Source of the DNA: UBA7916 sp036121365
GTDB lineage: Bacteria > Pseudomonadota > Gammaproteobacteria > Comchoanobacterales > Comchoanobacteraceae
Length of the DNA stretch: 64,000 bases
Assembly (NCBI GenBank): GCA_036121365.1
Contig: JAZAFR010000023.1
Span: forward strand, 1-64,000
Direction of reading: 5' to 3'
In this document: positions 53,864 to 62,901 of the stretch, piece after piece
How the letters are laid out: every line of letters starts with the position of its first letter
Numbering within the stretch: the first letter of the stretch is position 1
Notes under the pieces: model-generated
The model's database searches: none
What the model was told of the DNA's origin: nothing
Seen by the model: only the letters and a program-made list of their open reading frames with translations
Position numbers and translations under genes: made by a program

Positions 53864-54304
53864 ATGCAAAGATATGAATTCAAAGTTAAAGGATTAGATC
53901 AGTTCAAAGAATTGGTCTCACAATTGTATGAGCAGTTGCATAAGGAGGCAAGAGTGATATTACTGTCTGGTGAAATGGGTGCAGGAAAGACTGAATTTGT
54001 CAGAAAATGGTTACAGAAAGCCGGTGTTAAAGGAAGGATAAAAAGCCCATCTTATTCAATAATAGAAAGCTACGAAAACACAAAAGTTGGCACAATACAT
54101 CATATGGATTTGTATAGAATAGCGCATCCTTATGAGCTCATTGAAATAGGCATAGAGGATTATCTTCAAGAACAATTATTGGTAGAGTGGCCAGAAAAGG
54201 GTTGGCCTGATGAGATAAGCTATGATGCATGGATTGAGATCAAGCATCAAAAAGAAAATGACAGGATTTTGACAATGAAAATAAACAAAGATACTGATAA
54301 GTAA
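53864..54304 (+). CDS. tsaE: tRNA threonylcarbamoyladenosine biosynthesis ATPase TsaE
   Basis: 146 residues, standard. Walker A is SGEMGAGKTEFVRKW (about 37-50); SPSYSIIESY, HHMDLYRI and LLVEWPEKGWP are the other family blocks. TsaE drives turnover of the TsaBD complex that makes t6A37 in tRNAs decoding ANN codons. It follows nnr directly; the amiB-mutL-miaA genes that often come next are absent here. Confidence 0.95.
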   Translation: MQRYEFKVKGLDQFKELVSQLYEQLHKEARVILLSGEMGAGKTEFVRKWLQKAGVKGRIKSPSYSIIESYENTKVGTIHHMDLYRIAHPYELIEIGIEDYLQEQLLVEWPEKGWPDEISYDAWIEIKHQKENDRILTMKINKDTDK

Positions 54305-54831
54305 AGAAGAAAGCATAAGTGGCAAAACATAAATCAGGTAACAGATTAAAATAACTGGTGGCTTTCGTTCCAAGTGCAACAGGAGAAAATCATGTTTTTT
54401 ATGAAAAAGTATCAAGCAATGTTGATCATATAGTACTTATCGATTTCAAAATAGTGAGCGAACGATGCATGAATGAATATAAGATTCAAAGGAAATTTGA
54501 CCAAGTCTAAATTCCAATAAACTAAGTAAGAACAGAGATATTAAATACTAGAAAAATAAAAATAGGTCAGTGTAATGCCATATAGGTAGTGGAACAGGAA
54601 TATAATGAGATAACTTTTAAACGATGAGTAGAGGATTGATTTGAGGTGAAATGAAAAAAAGAATTCAATCAGGCAAAACATGATGATTTTAAAAAATTGA
54701 GAGAAAATAATGAGATGAAGAAAGGTGAAAAAATATATTGCAATAATATTTAAGAAAATATTAAAAGTGCTTGAAATTGTAGATGCCGTATGATAAATAT
54801 TATCTATCTACTAATTGTTAATGGGAGTTAT
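54305..54831. other. Long noncoding region before a secreted beta-barrel gene
   Basis: About 530 bases, very A-rich, with no gene of any credible length, no clear terminator and no tRNA. Its right end has the Shine-Dalgarno (GGGAG) of the next gene. It may hold a long leader or a decayed gene. Confidence 0.4.
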
Positions 54832-55449
54832 ATGTCTAAACTTAAAATTCTTTGCATTGCAGCAGCATGTGCTTTATCTGCTACAGCAGCAAGTCCACTT
54901 AAAAAGATACCAGCAAAAGCACCAGGTTGGGGTATTGGTTTCGTAGCGAATACAGACACGCAGTACAACTCAGGCTCACTACAACTTGACTATAAGGCGT
55001 CAAATTGGGAGCATGGGTTTACGTTGTCTGGTTCTATGTGTGATTTTGACGATAAAATTACTGTGACAAACAGACTGACAAACGATGAAGTTGTCAGAGA
55101 GGATGTATCTTGGAATCAGTTTGGTTTCGGGCACTACATTGGATTGAGAAAAATGCTGAAACCACAGTTGGCATTAAGCTCTGGTCTATCTACAGACATT
55201 CTAATGGTTGACAGATGGTCAGAGTACAAAGGTGGAATAGGGCTTGAAAGAACACCATACAATATTGGTTTCTATACACAGCTAAGTTTTGAGCCACTAG
55301 ACTACGTTTCTGTATTCGCAAGAACTAAAGTTTGGAGCTACGAAAACCTAGGTCTAAAAGAGACAGGAGATGTTGCAACTGCTGGCGCGAATATTGTAAA
55401 AATATTCGGAGACATGGCAGTAGGTGTATCATATTACTGGCAAGCGTAG
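54832..55449 (+). CDS. Small outer-membrane beta-barrel-like protein
   Basis: 205 residues from the ATG at 54832 (GGGAG 5 bases upstream; the frame opens at 54790). Signal peptide 1-19 (KLKILCIAAACALSATAA). The mature part has alternating strands: WGIGFVANTDTQYNSGSLQLDYK, FGFGHYIGLRKML, YNIGFYTQLSFEPLDYVSVFARTKVWSY and a final MAVGVSYYWQA. This fits an eight-stranded barrel. The codon usage looks optimised and a strong terminator follows, which suggests high expression. Family not identified. Confidence 0.65.
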   Translation: MSKLKILCIAAACALSATAASPLKKIPAKAPGWGIGFVANTDTQYNSGSLQLDYKASNWEHGFTLSGSMCDFDDKITVTNRLTNDEVVREDVSWNQFGFGHYIGLRKMLKPQLALSSGLSTDILMVDRWSEYKGGIGLERTPYNIGFYTQLSFEPLDYVSVFARTKVWSYENLGLKETGDVATAGANIVKIFGDMAVGVSYYWQA

Positions 55450-55461
55450 AAAGACTCGTGC

Positions 55462-55492
55462 AAAAAAAGCGCCACTACGGCGCTTTTTTTTT
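55462..55492 (+). terminator. Strong intrinsic terminator
   Basis: AAAAAAAGCGCC / GGCGCTTTTTTT, a GC-rich core stem with a 5-base loop and a run of nine T, 13 bases past the stop of the beta-barrel gene. The A run makes it functional on the other strand as well, where it would end bcp transcription. Confidence 0.9.
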
Positions 55493-55692
55493 GTATTTAG
55501 AAGAAAAATTTATAAATAAAGCACTTAAAGATGTACCAAAAGTTAAAAAATCACAAGAACACAGTAATTGTGCGAATACTGCAAATAAGGCAAGGAATAG
55601 ACGGAGTAAAATAGCGTATCCACTCGAGAAATTAATCAGTTTAAAGTAGAATAACAAAGTGGATTATTATGGAAGTATTATCAGTAAATGGA

Positions 55693-56145
55693 TTAGCTAG
55701 AAAGAAACTCAATCACATCAGAAATATGATTTGCTGGTTTTACTTTTTTCCACTGTTGTATGACCCGTCTTTCTGCATCAAGTAAAAAGCTAGAACGCTC
55801 AATACCCATGTACTTTTTTCCAAACATACTTTTTTCAACCCAAACACCGAATTCATCACAAAGAATTCCTTCAGGGTCTGAGAGTAGCGTAAAGGGTAAG
55901 TCATATTTTTCAACAAAAGAAAGGTGCCTCTTTGGAGAGTCTTTTGAAACACCAATGACATTGCAGTTTAAATCAAGGATGTCTTGCCATGCATCACGTA
56001 TGGCAACGGCTTGAGTTGTGCAGCCAGGGGTCATATCTTTTGGGTAAAAATATAGCAAGATAAATTGACTATTGATGGTATTAATATCGAAATTTTCATC
56101 ATATTGGTTCTTGAGCTTTAAATTTGGGAAGTGTTTTTCTAGCAT
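55693..56145 (-). CDS. bcp: Thioredoxin-dependent peroxiredoxin (Bcp/PrxQ)
   Basis: 150 residues. FYPKDMTPGCTTQAVAIRD holds the peroxidatic Cys; YDLPFTLLSDPEG and CDEFGVWVEKSMFGKKYMGIERSSFLLD complete the Bcp pattern. The resolving Cys five residues after the first, found in E. coli Bcp, is Val here, so it would use another Cys or act as a 1-Cys enzyme. It reduces hydroperoxides in the cytoplasm. With the nearby GPx homologue lacking its Cys, this may be a main peroxide-removing enzyme among those visible. Confidence 0.92.
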   Translation of the reverse strand: MLEKHFPNLKLKNQYDENFDINTINSQFILLYFYPKDMTPGCTTQAVAIRDAWQDILDLNCNVIGVSKDSPKRHLSFVEKYDLPFTLLSDPEGILCDEFGVWVEKSMFGKKYMGIERSSFLLDAERRVIQQWKKVKPANHISDVIEFLSS

Positions 56146-56178
56146 ATTGATTCTCCATAAAATATTTTTAAAAATAAA

Positions 56179-56556
56179 CTAGGGCTTAATTTCAAGCATG
56201 GTTTTAGCGGTATCAACCGTCAGTGGCTTGCAATAATATGAAGTAAACCCAAATTCAGTACAATGGTTCCTGTATTCTGTATCGTTATGAGCAGTCAGTG
56301 CGATGATAGGGACTTTTCCTTGGTATGCATCTGTCTGAGATAATAGTTGTTGTACAGTTTCCATTCCAGAGATATCAGGCAGTCCAACATCAACAATCAA
56401 GCAATCATAGCGCTTACAGAGTGCCATTTTTATGCCATCATGTCCACTGGTTGCCGTATCAAGCTTACAGTTTAGCTTTGAAAATACTATTTTAGCAACC
56501 TTCTGTGCAACAGGGCAGTCCTCAATCAGAAGAATATTACGTAGTTGATCATTCAT
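56179..56556 (-). CDS. Stand-alone receiver (response regulator without output domain)
   Basis: 125 residues, one receiver domain: acidic residues at E12-D13, phospho-acceptor D56 (CLIVDVGLPDISG), Thr in IIALTAH and Lys in YYCKPLT. No DNA-binding or enzymatic domain. The start overlaps the end of the kinase gene by eight bases, so they are a pair. A lone receiver may act as a phosphate shuttle or protein-protein switch. Confidence 0.9.
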   Translation of the reverse strand: MNDQLRNILLIEDCPVAQKVAKIVFSKLNCKLDTATSGHDGIKMALCKRYDCLIVDVGLPDISGMETVQQLLSQTDAYQGKVPIIALTAHNDTEYRNHCTEFGFTSYYCKPLTVDTAKTMLEIKP

Positions 56557-57730
56557 AAGTTGCCTCCTTAAATCTTATTGCAATTGTACAGGTAATCGTC
56601 GTTCCCTCGTTGAGTTTGGATTGCACGCTGATTTTACCAGCGAGATCAGAAACAAAACTTTTTACGATAGCAAGGCCGAGGCCAATACCCGCATATAGTC
56701 CATTATTAGAGTTATTGACTTTTGAAAAGCGCTCAAAAATATAATCCAATTTATCATTGGGGATCCCGATACCAGTGTCCTCTACAATGATATCCATGGT
56801 ACCATCTATGTCATTAATTTTGTTAATGACAAGATATACCTTGATAGCACCATTTTGTGTAAATTTTACGGCATTTCCAATTAGGTTGATCAATATTCTA
56901 AAGATACGATAGTCGTCCGCAAAAATATCAAGTTGTTGAATATTTTTTATCGATGTCTCCATCTTTATCTTTTTGTTTTTTATTACGGGTGTAAACATTT
57001 CCAAAGTATCTTTGATTAGATCATTTAGGCACAGCTTCTTATATGTGACCCGCATGTTGATGTTTTCTTGTTTGGACAAATCAAAAATTCTATTACAATA
57101 GTCTAACAGCTGCTCAGAGCAGTTTTTAATGTCTGATATCAGCTCTTTGGTTTCTGAACACTGGGTATCCTCTGCTAAAATTTTTGAGATGCCTATCATG
57201 CCCACAAGCGGGGTTCGAATGTCGTGTTCCATATTTCTTAAAAAAGAGGTTTTTGCTAAATTTGCTTGCTCTGCAGCATTTTTTGCACGTTTTAACTCAT
57301 GTATTAAGTGAGCTTTTTCAGATATATCGACCGTGTTGCCTATTATACCTGTGATATTACCCTTTTTATCTTTTAGTGGTGTTTTCGTGGAAAGTTGTAC
57401 GACTTTACCATCAGTTTTAAATGCCTCTTCATAGGCGATCTGTTTGTCGAGATTCATTACTTGTAAGTCATTGGCTCTGTACGCATCTGCGGTTTGCTTA
57501 TCAAAAATATCATAATCAGTTTTATTGATTAGCTCCTCTCGAGACATGTCAATATCAACCTCTCTTAATCTATCAAGTGTAAACCTATTCAATCCCAAAT
57601 ACTTGCCATCTAAATCCTTCCAATAAATACAACCAGGTAAGCTATCTAACAAATAATTTAAGCTAAAAATTTGTTCATCTTGCTTATCAATTTCTCGCTG
57701 AAGTGCCTGTATAGTGTCTTCTTTATCCAT
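56549..57730 (-). CDS. Cytoplasmic PAS histidine kinase
   Basis: 393 residues without membrane segments. A PAS domain (about 25-140) opens with LLDSLPGCIYWKDLDGKYLG and ends GIIGNTVDISEKA. HisKA carries the acceptor H169 (FLRNMEHDIRTPLVGMIGIS). HATPase_c has N-box LINLIGNAVKFTQNG, G1 VEDTGIGIP and G2 GIGLGLAIVKSFV. Phosphotransfer to the overlapping single-receiver gene is expected. The cytosolic PAS suggests sensing of an internal signal (redox, small molecule), but no cofactor residue is evident. Confidence 0.92.
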   Translation of the reverse strand: MDKEDTIQALQREIDKQDEQIFSLNYLLDSLPGCIYWKDLDGKYLGLNRFTLDRLREVDIDMSREELINKTDYDIFDKQTADAYRANDLQVMNLDKQIAYEEAFKTDGKVVQLSTKTPLKDKKGNITGIIGNTVDISEKAHLIHELKRAKNAAEQANLAKTSFLRNMEHDIRTPLVGMIGISKILAEDTQCSETKELISDIKNCSEQLLDYCNRIFDLSKQENINMRVTYKKLCLNDLIKDTLEMFTPVIKNKKIKMETSIKNIQQLDIFADDYRIFRILINLIGNAVKFTQNGAIKVYLVINKINDIDGTMDIIVEDTGIGIPNDKLDYIFERFSKVNNSNNGLYAGIGLGLAIVKSFVSDLAGKISVQSKLNEGTTITCTIAIRFKEATYE

Positions 57731-57774
57731 CGTCTTAATATACCAAAGTAAATTTAAAAAGCAAAGTATGATTC

Positions 57775-58599
57775 TTATACATACGCATTAACTAATTTAA
57801 AGCTATCTAGCTTTTTCTTGATATGTGATTTTTGAATGTGTCTGAGGTTCACAGCTCTTACTGTCCTGATATTAGGTTGTGATTGATTTGCCCATTTTTT
57901 TGTCCAAGGAGGTAATGAGGGTGAAGAATCATCAATCTCACAATGGAAGTTATTTTCTTCTAAGATGTTTGCGATTTTTTTGACCTCTTCTCTGTTTTTA
58001 CTACCAAGAGAATGAACTTCAACATGGAGCTGTTTGATTAGGTGTAATTTTTCACGAATTTCAAAGATGACATCACATTCTGCGCTTTCTACGTCTATTT
58101 TCAAATAATCAACCTTACCGTTAATGAAAGGCGATAGGCGCTTAACTTGTACTTTCTTTGAGTTATCGTATAAATGTGGTGATTCTTGAATGCCCCAGTC
58201 TGGTTTTATTGAGTTTCCAAGGCCGCCTGATAAGTGTCGGTCATTACTGGAGTAAAGTATACACTCTCCATCTTCACCCCCAAGAGCGCAATTGTGTAAC
58301 TCAACATTCTGAAGATTGTTATTGACAATGTTCCTTTTCAAAATAGAGAAAAGAAAATCATCTGGCTCAAAACACAATATATGTGCTCTCGGAAAATAGT
58401 GCTTCATATAAAGAGCAACACAGCCAATATTGGAACCTGCATCAATGATAACAGGCTCTTGACTGTCACTTGAAAACCAGTGCTCATCCGAATTAAAGAT
58501 CATGTCGTTGAACACGCTCATTGCATAATGGCTGACATACTTGATTTCAAACCCATACACATATGCAGTAAAGTCTTCATTGATCCTTACTTGTCTCAT
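57775..58599 (-). CDS. FkbM-family SAM-dependent methyltransferase
   Basis: 274 residues. SAM site: VIIDAGSNIGCVALYMKHYFP, then ILCFEPDDFLFSILKRNI and VELHNCALGG; YLKIDVESAECDVIF is the typical FkbM segment. FkbM enzymes O-methylate sugars or natural products. No glycan or secondary-metabolite genes surround it, so the acceptor is unknown; a surface sugar is possible. It lies between the PAS kinase and rne on the same strand. Confidence 0.88.
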   Translation of the reverse strand: MRQVRINEDFTAYVYGFEIKYVSHYAMSVFNDMIFNSDEHWFSSDSQEPVIIDAGSNIGCVALYMKHYFPRAHILCFEPDDFLFSILKRNIVNNNLQNVELHNCALGGEDGECILYSSNDRHLSGGLGNSIKPDWGIQESPHLYDNSKKVQVKRLSPFINGKVDYLKIDVESAECDVIFEIREKLHLIKQLHVEVHSLGSKNREEVKKIANILEENNFHCEIDDSSPSLPPWTKKWANQSQPNIRTVRAVNLRHIQKSHIKKKLDSFKLVNAYV

Positions 58600-58697
58600 A
58601 AGCTTCTCTTGTTAGACTGAACTTAGTTTAACATTTTATTATGAGCTGTCAATACAGGGTTGCTGCTTTGTGACTTTAATGCACCGGCAATAGGGAA

Positions 58698-60815
58698 TCA
58701 GTCATCGTCAAATTGGCCAATGTGTTTATTCGTCTCAGAGTGAGCAGTATTATATGAGTTTGGACGTGGTTTCCTCGTTCTGTGCTGACTTGAGTTTCTT
58801 CTTCGCGACGTATGCGCATTCCCACCTCTATTTCCACCTCTGTTTTCCTTCGTGTGTTTGGGTTCGTTAGAAATGGTGTTGTAGTTATAGTCATCATCTC
58901 TTCTCTGGCCAGTCAACTGCTTCTGGTTGAAGTCGGTTGTTTTGTTGAGGTCTCCTCGTGTTTTTGAGTTTCTGGCTTCAATATGATTGCCTCTCTGTTC
59001 ATGACGCTTTTGTTTATGTGTGGTTCCAGTGGTTCTAGTTCCAGTGGATCTATTTATAGAGTGTCTTTGTCCAGATGATTTTCTTGAAATGCTTTTTGTT
59101 ATTTTTTTAGAAGGCTGTTCCCCAAATATACTATTCCATATATTCAATAAAACCCCTGGTTTTGCTGCTACGCGAGAGTTCCTATTCCTTGAAATCTGGG
59201 GCTTGTCTTGCTTTAAGGGTTGAATCCAGTTCTTTTCAGAAGTGTCAATATTGGATATTTCATAGCTTTTTTCTTGGTCAAGCTCTCCATCTTTATGAAA
59301 TCGTTTTAAAATGTATCGATGGTATCGAAAGTTCTCATTTGGAATAATGTATATTGTTACATTGTGTTTTTTTTCAATTTCATGGACTTGAGCTCTGAGC
59401 TCATTTGTGATGAGTGTGGACACATCAACAGGAAGTTGGATTTGAATGATATCAGTTTTTTGAGAGGCGCTTTTTTCTATAACATTCAATATATGATTAG
59501 AGTACGAGACCACGCTGCGCCTTTTGCCAATGATGACAGTTTCATCATTACTGATCTGTTCAAGAGATGACTTGAAAAATACAGTTCCCATGCCTTGCCT
59601 GAGTACTGACATGCAGCCAGTTAACAAGCTTATGTTTTCTGTTTTTATTTTGGCTCTGTCTAGCAATGTTCTGTCTTGAAATGTTTTTTCAATCAATGCT
59701 CTATTTTTTTCCTCGTTCATATCAATAAAATCAATATGAATAATACCACTTACATCCCTGAGTCTTAGCATGTCAGCGATTTTAACAGCAGCCTCTTTGT
59801 TGGTGTTTAGAGCATTTTCTTCTATACTACTTCCGTATGTAGATTTGCTTGAGTTGACATCGATCATGTATCCTGCCTCTGTTCCATGCATCACAATTTG
59901 TCCGCCTGATGGCAGAGAGACTCTAACTTGAAATATCGACTCAACTTGGTCTTCAATTGAATAGTGTTCAAACATCATATCGTGATCATAGAGCTCTAGT
60001 ATGTCTTTGTCTAGATAATCAGGGCGTATGGTCTCAAGGTACCTCTTAATTTCAGAATATGCCTCGCTGCAATTGCAAATAATTTTGTCTGTTTGTCCGG
60101 ACATATTATCTCTAATTATCCGAGTAACTATATTTTCATCTTCATGTATCAAGCAAGGCTTGTCTAGGCTCTTGTGTGCTTGCAAAATCATGTCCCATTG
60201 TTGCAGTAAAGCCCTATAATCCCATTCTATTTCTTCATGAGATGCAGATATCCCTGCTGTTCGTATGATAATACCCATTTCTTCGCTGACGTTGAGTTTC
60301 TTAATGGTTTCTTTAATGAGGTCTCGCTGAGTCGTATCTGCTTTTCTAGAAATGCCCTGCTTTTGATTCAATGGTAATAAAACAAGATATGTCCCTGCCA
60401 ATGAGATAAATGTTGTTAATGCAGCGCCTTTTGTTTCATGATGAAGCTGGTCTTTTTTAATTTGAACAAGAATCTTCTGTCCAGGTTTTACAAGCTTTGC
60501 TATTTCTGATTCAGTCGGATCTGCCTTATGCTTGTTAAAGTATGTGGAGGAGATGTTTGAGAAAGGTAAAAAGCCATCTTTTACATTTCCGGAATCATTG
60601 TCAGTGTACTGAACAAAGCATGCACCGAGCTCTGGTCGTATACTTTTTATGACTGCATTGTGTATTGCATTCTTAGCTCTTCTATGGCTGTGTGCATGAG
60701 GAGAATCGTGTCCGTATGCAATGTCGTATTCTAATAATTCACCTTGTTGGGTGACGGCTACTCTTGTTCTGCTACCAGAACGATCTATTAATATTCGCTT
60801 ATTAACAACTTTCAT
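58698..60815 (-). CDS. rne: Ribonuclease E, catalytic half with short disordered tail
   Basis: 705 residues against about 1060 in E. coli. RNase H-like and S1 regions (1-120), then the 5'-sensor and DNase I-like catalytic core: IDVNSSKS gives D319 and N321, and IHIDFIDM gives D362, with the same 43-residue spacing as E. coli D303/D346. The core continues normally with DRAKIKTENIS. The Zn-link CPxC motif expected 58 residues after D362 is absent: the protein reads FKSSLEQISNDE there. The tail (about 530-705) is rich in Arg, Asn, His and Thr, suited to RNA binding, with no obvious PNPase or enolase site. It initiates mRNA decay and processes rRNA and tRNA. Confidence 0.93.
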   Translation of the reverse strand: MKVVNKRILIDRSGSRTRVAVTQQGELLEYDIAYGHDSPHAHSHRRAKNAIHNAVIKSIRPELGACFVQYTDNDSGNVKDGFLPFSNISSTYFNKHKADPTESEIAKLVKPGQKILVQIKKDQLHHETKGAALTTFISLAGTYLVLLPLNQKQGISRKADTTQRDLIKETIKKLNVSEEMGIIIRTAGISASHEEIEWDYRALLQQWDMILQAHKSLDKPCLIHEDENIVTRIIRDNMSGQTDKIICNCSEAYSEIKRYLETIRPDYLDKDILELYDHDMMFEHYSIEDQVESIFQVRVSLPSGGQIVMHGTEAGYMIDVNSSKSTYGSSIEENALNTNKEAAVKIADMLRLRDVSGIIHIDFIDMNEEKNRALIEKTFQDRTLLDRAKIKTENISLLTGCMSVLRQGMGTVFFKSSLEQISNDETVIIGKRRSVVSYSNHILNVIEKSASQKTDIIQIQLPVDVSTLITNELRAQVHEIEKKHNVTIYIIPNENFRYHRYILKRFHKDGELDQEKSYEISNIDTSEKNWIQPLKQDKPQISRNRNSRVAAKPGVLLNIWNSIFGEQPSKKITKSISRKSSGQRHSINRSTGTRTTGTTHKQKRHEQRGNHIEARNSKTRGDLNKTTDFNQKQLTGQRRDDDYNYNTISNEPKHTKENRGGNRGGNAHTSRRRNSSQHRTRKPRPNSYNTAHSETNKHIGQFDDD

Positions 60816-60957
60816 ATTCTATTACCCTAGCATTACGCTAATTTTTAAATTCCAAGACATGTCTGCTCTTCTTTAAAACAATCAGCCTTCTCGGCTTAGA
60901 TTTTGGTCTTGGTATTAAAGCCATATTCATATGTGCCCTGTCTTTGGGGCCATTATA
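60816..60957 (-). promoter_or_regulatory. rne promoter and long 5' leader
   Basis: A perfect -10 (TATAAT, minus strand 60957-60952) without a good -35 predicts a leader of about 130 bases. Two short hairpins are visible in it (GCCCC...GGGC near 60930 and AGCC-GAGAA-GGCT near 60890). In E. coli, RNase E autoregulates through hairpins in its long 5' leader; the same may hold here. Confidence 0.45.
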
Positions 60958-61218
60958 GCTTATTCTCAGACTTCAAAATTATAACGGAAAACAGAAAACA
61001 TTGCAAGCTAATATATAGAAGATGTTAAAATATGGTGAATTTTAATGTTGTCTATAAAGATTGGTAATTAGGGGAAATGGTAGGTGTCTCAACTACAATT
61101 TTGAAATAATTATATTGTGGATAGAAGAGTATAGCCACGGCAGGGGGGATCTTATATAAATCATTGTCATTTAGTTTCCATGTCTAGTTAGTTTCTTTCT
61201 GTGTTTTGTGGAGGTGGA

Positions 61219-61350
61219 GTGTTATTGATTGAAAGAAAGTTAAAAATGCAAGATGAATTCAGGCAGAAAGGTGTTTCTATTGAAAATATGGATGCAAAGA
61301 GATTGGGGATTGGAGGTGGCGTGCAATATTCATTTATAATATCTGCATAA
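61219..61350 (+). CDS. Possible 43-residue protein or barrel-gene remnant
   Basis: GTG start with a strong GGAGG four bases upstream (61210-61214). The peptide (MLLIERKLKMQDEFRQKGVS..., ending RLGIGGGVQYSFIISA) is half charged helix and half glycine-rich strand. The end resembles the last strand of an outer-membrane protein, so this may be the 3' remnant of a lost gene. It is divergent from rne and convergent with the ABC-F gene. Only the Shine-Dalgarno supports translation. Confidence 0.3.
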   Translation: MLLIERKLKMQDEFRQKGVSIENMDAKRLGIGGGVQYSFIISA

Positions 61351-61410
61351 CCAGCAAAAAGATTAAAAAAAATATTTTTTTGAGTGTAATGGAGTAATAA
61401 GAAATGATAA

Positions 61411-62901
61411 TCAAACGTCGTTCCAGCCGACTTGCTTTAAAAACTGTGAATAACCACCATTGAAAAAAAAGACTTTACCATCATCATAAATGATGAGCTT
61501 ATTGGCAACCGTTTTCAAGTAGCATTCGTCATGAGTGACCATAACAACGACACCTTGAAACGTTGAAATGGCATGCATTAATGCTTCTGCAGACTCTATA
61601 TCCAAATGGTTGGTGGGTTCGTCCAGCAGCAAGAAGTTAACTGGTGTTAATAAGATTTTTCCTAGCATGACACGACTTTTTTCACCACCTGACAATACGC
61701 TAATTCTCTTTTTTGCGGCACTGTGCGTAAACATCATCTTGGAGCAGGTCTTTCGAACCTCTTCATAGCGAGCAGTTGAATCAGCACTTTGTATTTCATC
61801 GCATATGGTTACGCTTGGGTCTAGTCTGTCTATGTTCATTTGTCCAAAATACCCGCAGACCAGTTTATTATGCCAAGATATAGAGCCAGACTGAGGTTGT
61901 ATCTCCTTTGCCAAAAGTTTTAATAATGTGGACTTTCCTTTACCGTTTTTACCAATTACGCAGACTTTGTCGCCTTTTTCAACTTTAAAGGAGAGTCCTT
62001 TTATCAGTGGCGTTTGGGTGTCATAACCGAATGATAGAGATTTAACAGAGAGTAAGTAGTCTTTTGTATGTGTTGGAAGGTAGTTAAAGGAAAAAGACAG
62101 CGTTGCAATCTCGTCTAGCTTTTCATAAACCTCTTGCTTTTCTAGAGATTTTATTTTTGACTGCGCACGACTGGCCATACTGGCTTTAGACTTGAATCGA
62201 TCTATCCAGGCTTGTGTTTTTTTACGCTTCAAATCCTGATTGATACGAGTTTTTTCATGAATTTCTTCTTCCAGTGCAATCTGTTCATTGATCTTTTGAG
62301 TAGTGCCGGGTATTTTTCTAAAACGGCCCCTGTGGATATTCAAGGTGTGTGTGATAATGCTGTCCATAAATGCTCTATCGTGAGTGATTAATATTAATTC
62401 GTTAGGCCATTCTTTCAAGAACTTTTTTAACCATCTGGTGGAGTGAATATCCAAGTAATTTGTTGGCTCATCGAGTAGAAGTAAATTAGGTTCTAGTAGT
62501 AGCAGCTTTGCAAGATTAATTTTGATCTGATAACCGCCAGAAAATTGGTTTGGGTTTTCTAGCATCTCTTCATCAGAAAAACCAAGGCCGCTTAAAATCT
62601 TCTCACCTTTCCATTGTTCATATTGGCGCTCATCATCCAATACACTGACGACCTCCTCTATTATGCTGTCATAATTGAATTGTAAATGTTGTTCAAGGCA
62701 GGCCACTGAATAGTAATTGGGGACATCAACTGTGCCATCATCTGGCTCTATTCTGCCTAAAATCATTTTTATAAAGCTAGATTTTCCGCTGCCATTTCTG
62801 CCAATTAAGCCGATTTTTTCTGAAGAATTAAGCGTGAAGTCAACATCTTCAAATATTGTTTCTCCTCCAAATGAAAGTGATGCTCCTCTTATTTTAATCA
62901 T
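61411..62901 (-). CDS. ABC-F family ATPase
   Basis: 496 residues, two ABC domains and no membrane segment. First: GLIGRNGSGKSSFIKM, FSGGYQIKINLAKLL, LLLLDEPTNYLDIHS. Second: CVIGKNGKGKSTLLKL, LSGGEKSRVMLGKIL, LLLDEPTNHLDIES. The linker between (about 215-270) is Lys-rich coiled coil. ABC-F proteins act at the ribosomal E site to relieve stalls or, in some groups, antibiotic effects. Assignment to EttA, Uup, YbiT or YheS is not possible by eye. It sits between rne and rluC, which are usually adjacent divergent genes. Confidence 0.93.
   Translation of the reverse strand: MIKIRGASLSFGGETIFEDVDFTLNSSEKIGLIGRNGSGKSSFIKMILGRIEPDDGTVDVPNYYSVACLEQHLQFNYDSIIEEVVSVLDDERQYEQWKGEKILSGLGFSDEEMLENPNQFSGGYQIKINLAKLLLLEPNLLLLDEPTNYLDIHSTRWLKKFLKEWPNELILITHDRAFMDSIITHTLNIHRGRFRKIPGTTQKINEQIALEEEIHEKTRINQDLKRKKTQAWIDRFKSKASMASRAQSKIKSLEKQEVYEKLDEIATLSFSFNYLPTHTKDYLLSVKSLSFGYDTQTPLIKGLSFKVEKGDKVCVIGKNGKGKSTLLKLLAKEIQPQSGSISWHNKLVCGYFGQMNIDRLDPSVTICDEIQSADSTARYEEVRKTCSKMMFTHSAAKKRISVLSGGEKSRVMLGKILLTPVNFLLLDEPTNHLDIESAEALMHAISTFQGVVVMVTHDECYLKTVANKLIIYDDGKVFFFNGGYSQFLKQVGWNDV

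Noticed and set aside
54305..54831. Possible riboswitch or structured RNA
   Set aside because: Very A-rich with no stable stems that I can pair by eye; nothing matches a known class.
55332..55649. 105-codon plus-strand ORF running past the beta-barrel gene
   Set aside because: It starts inside the beta-barrel gene in another frame and crosses its strong terminator.
58676..58897. 73-codon minus-strand ORF at the end of rne
   Set aside because: Another frame of the low-complexity rne tail; Thr/Glu/Arg-rich by codon shift.
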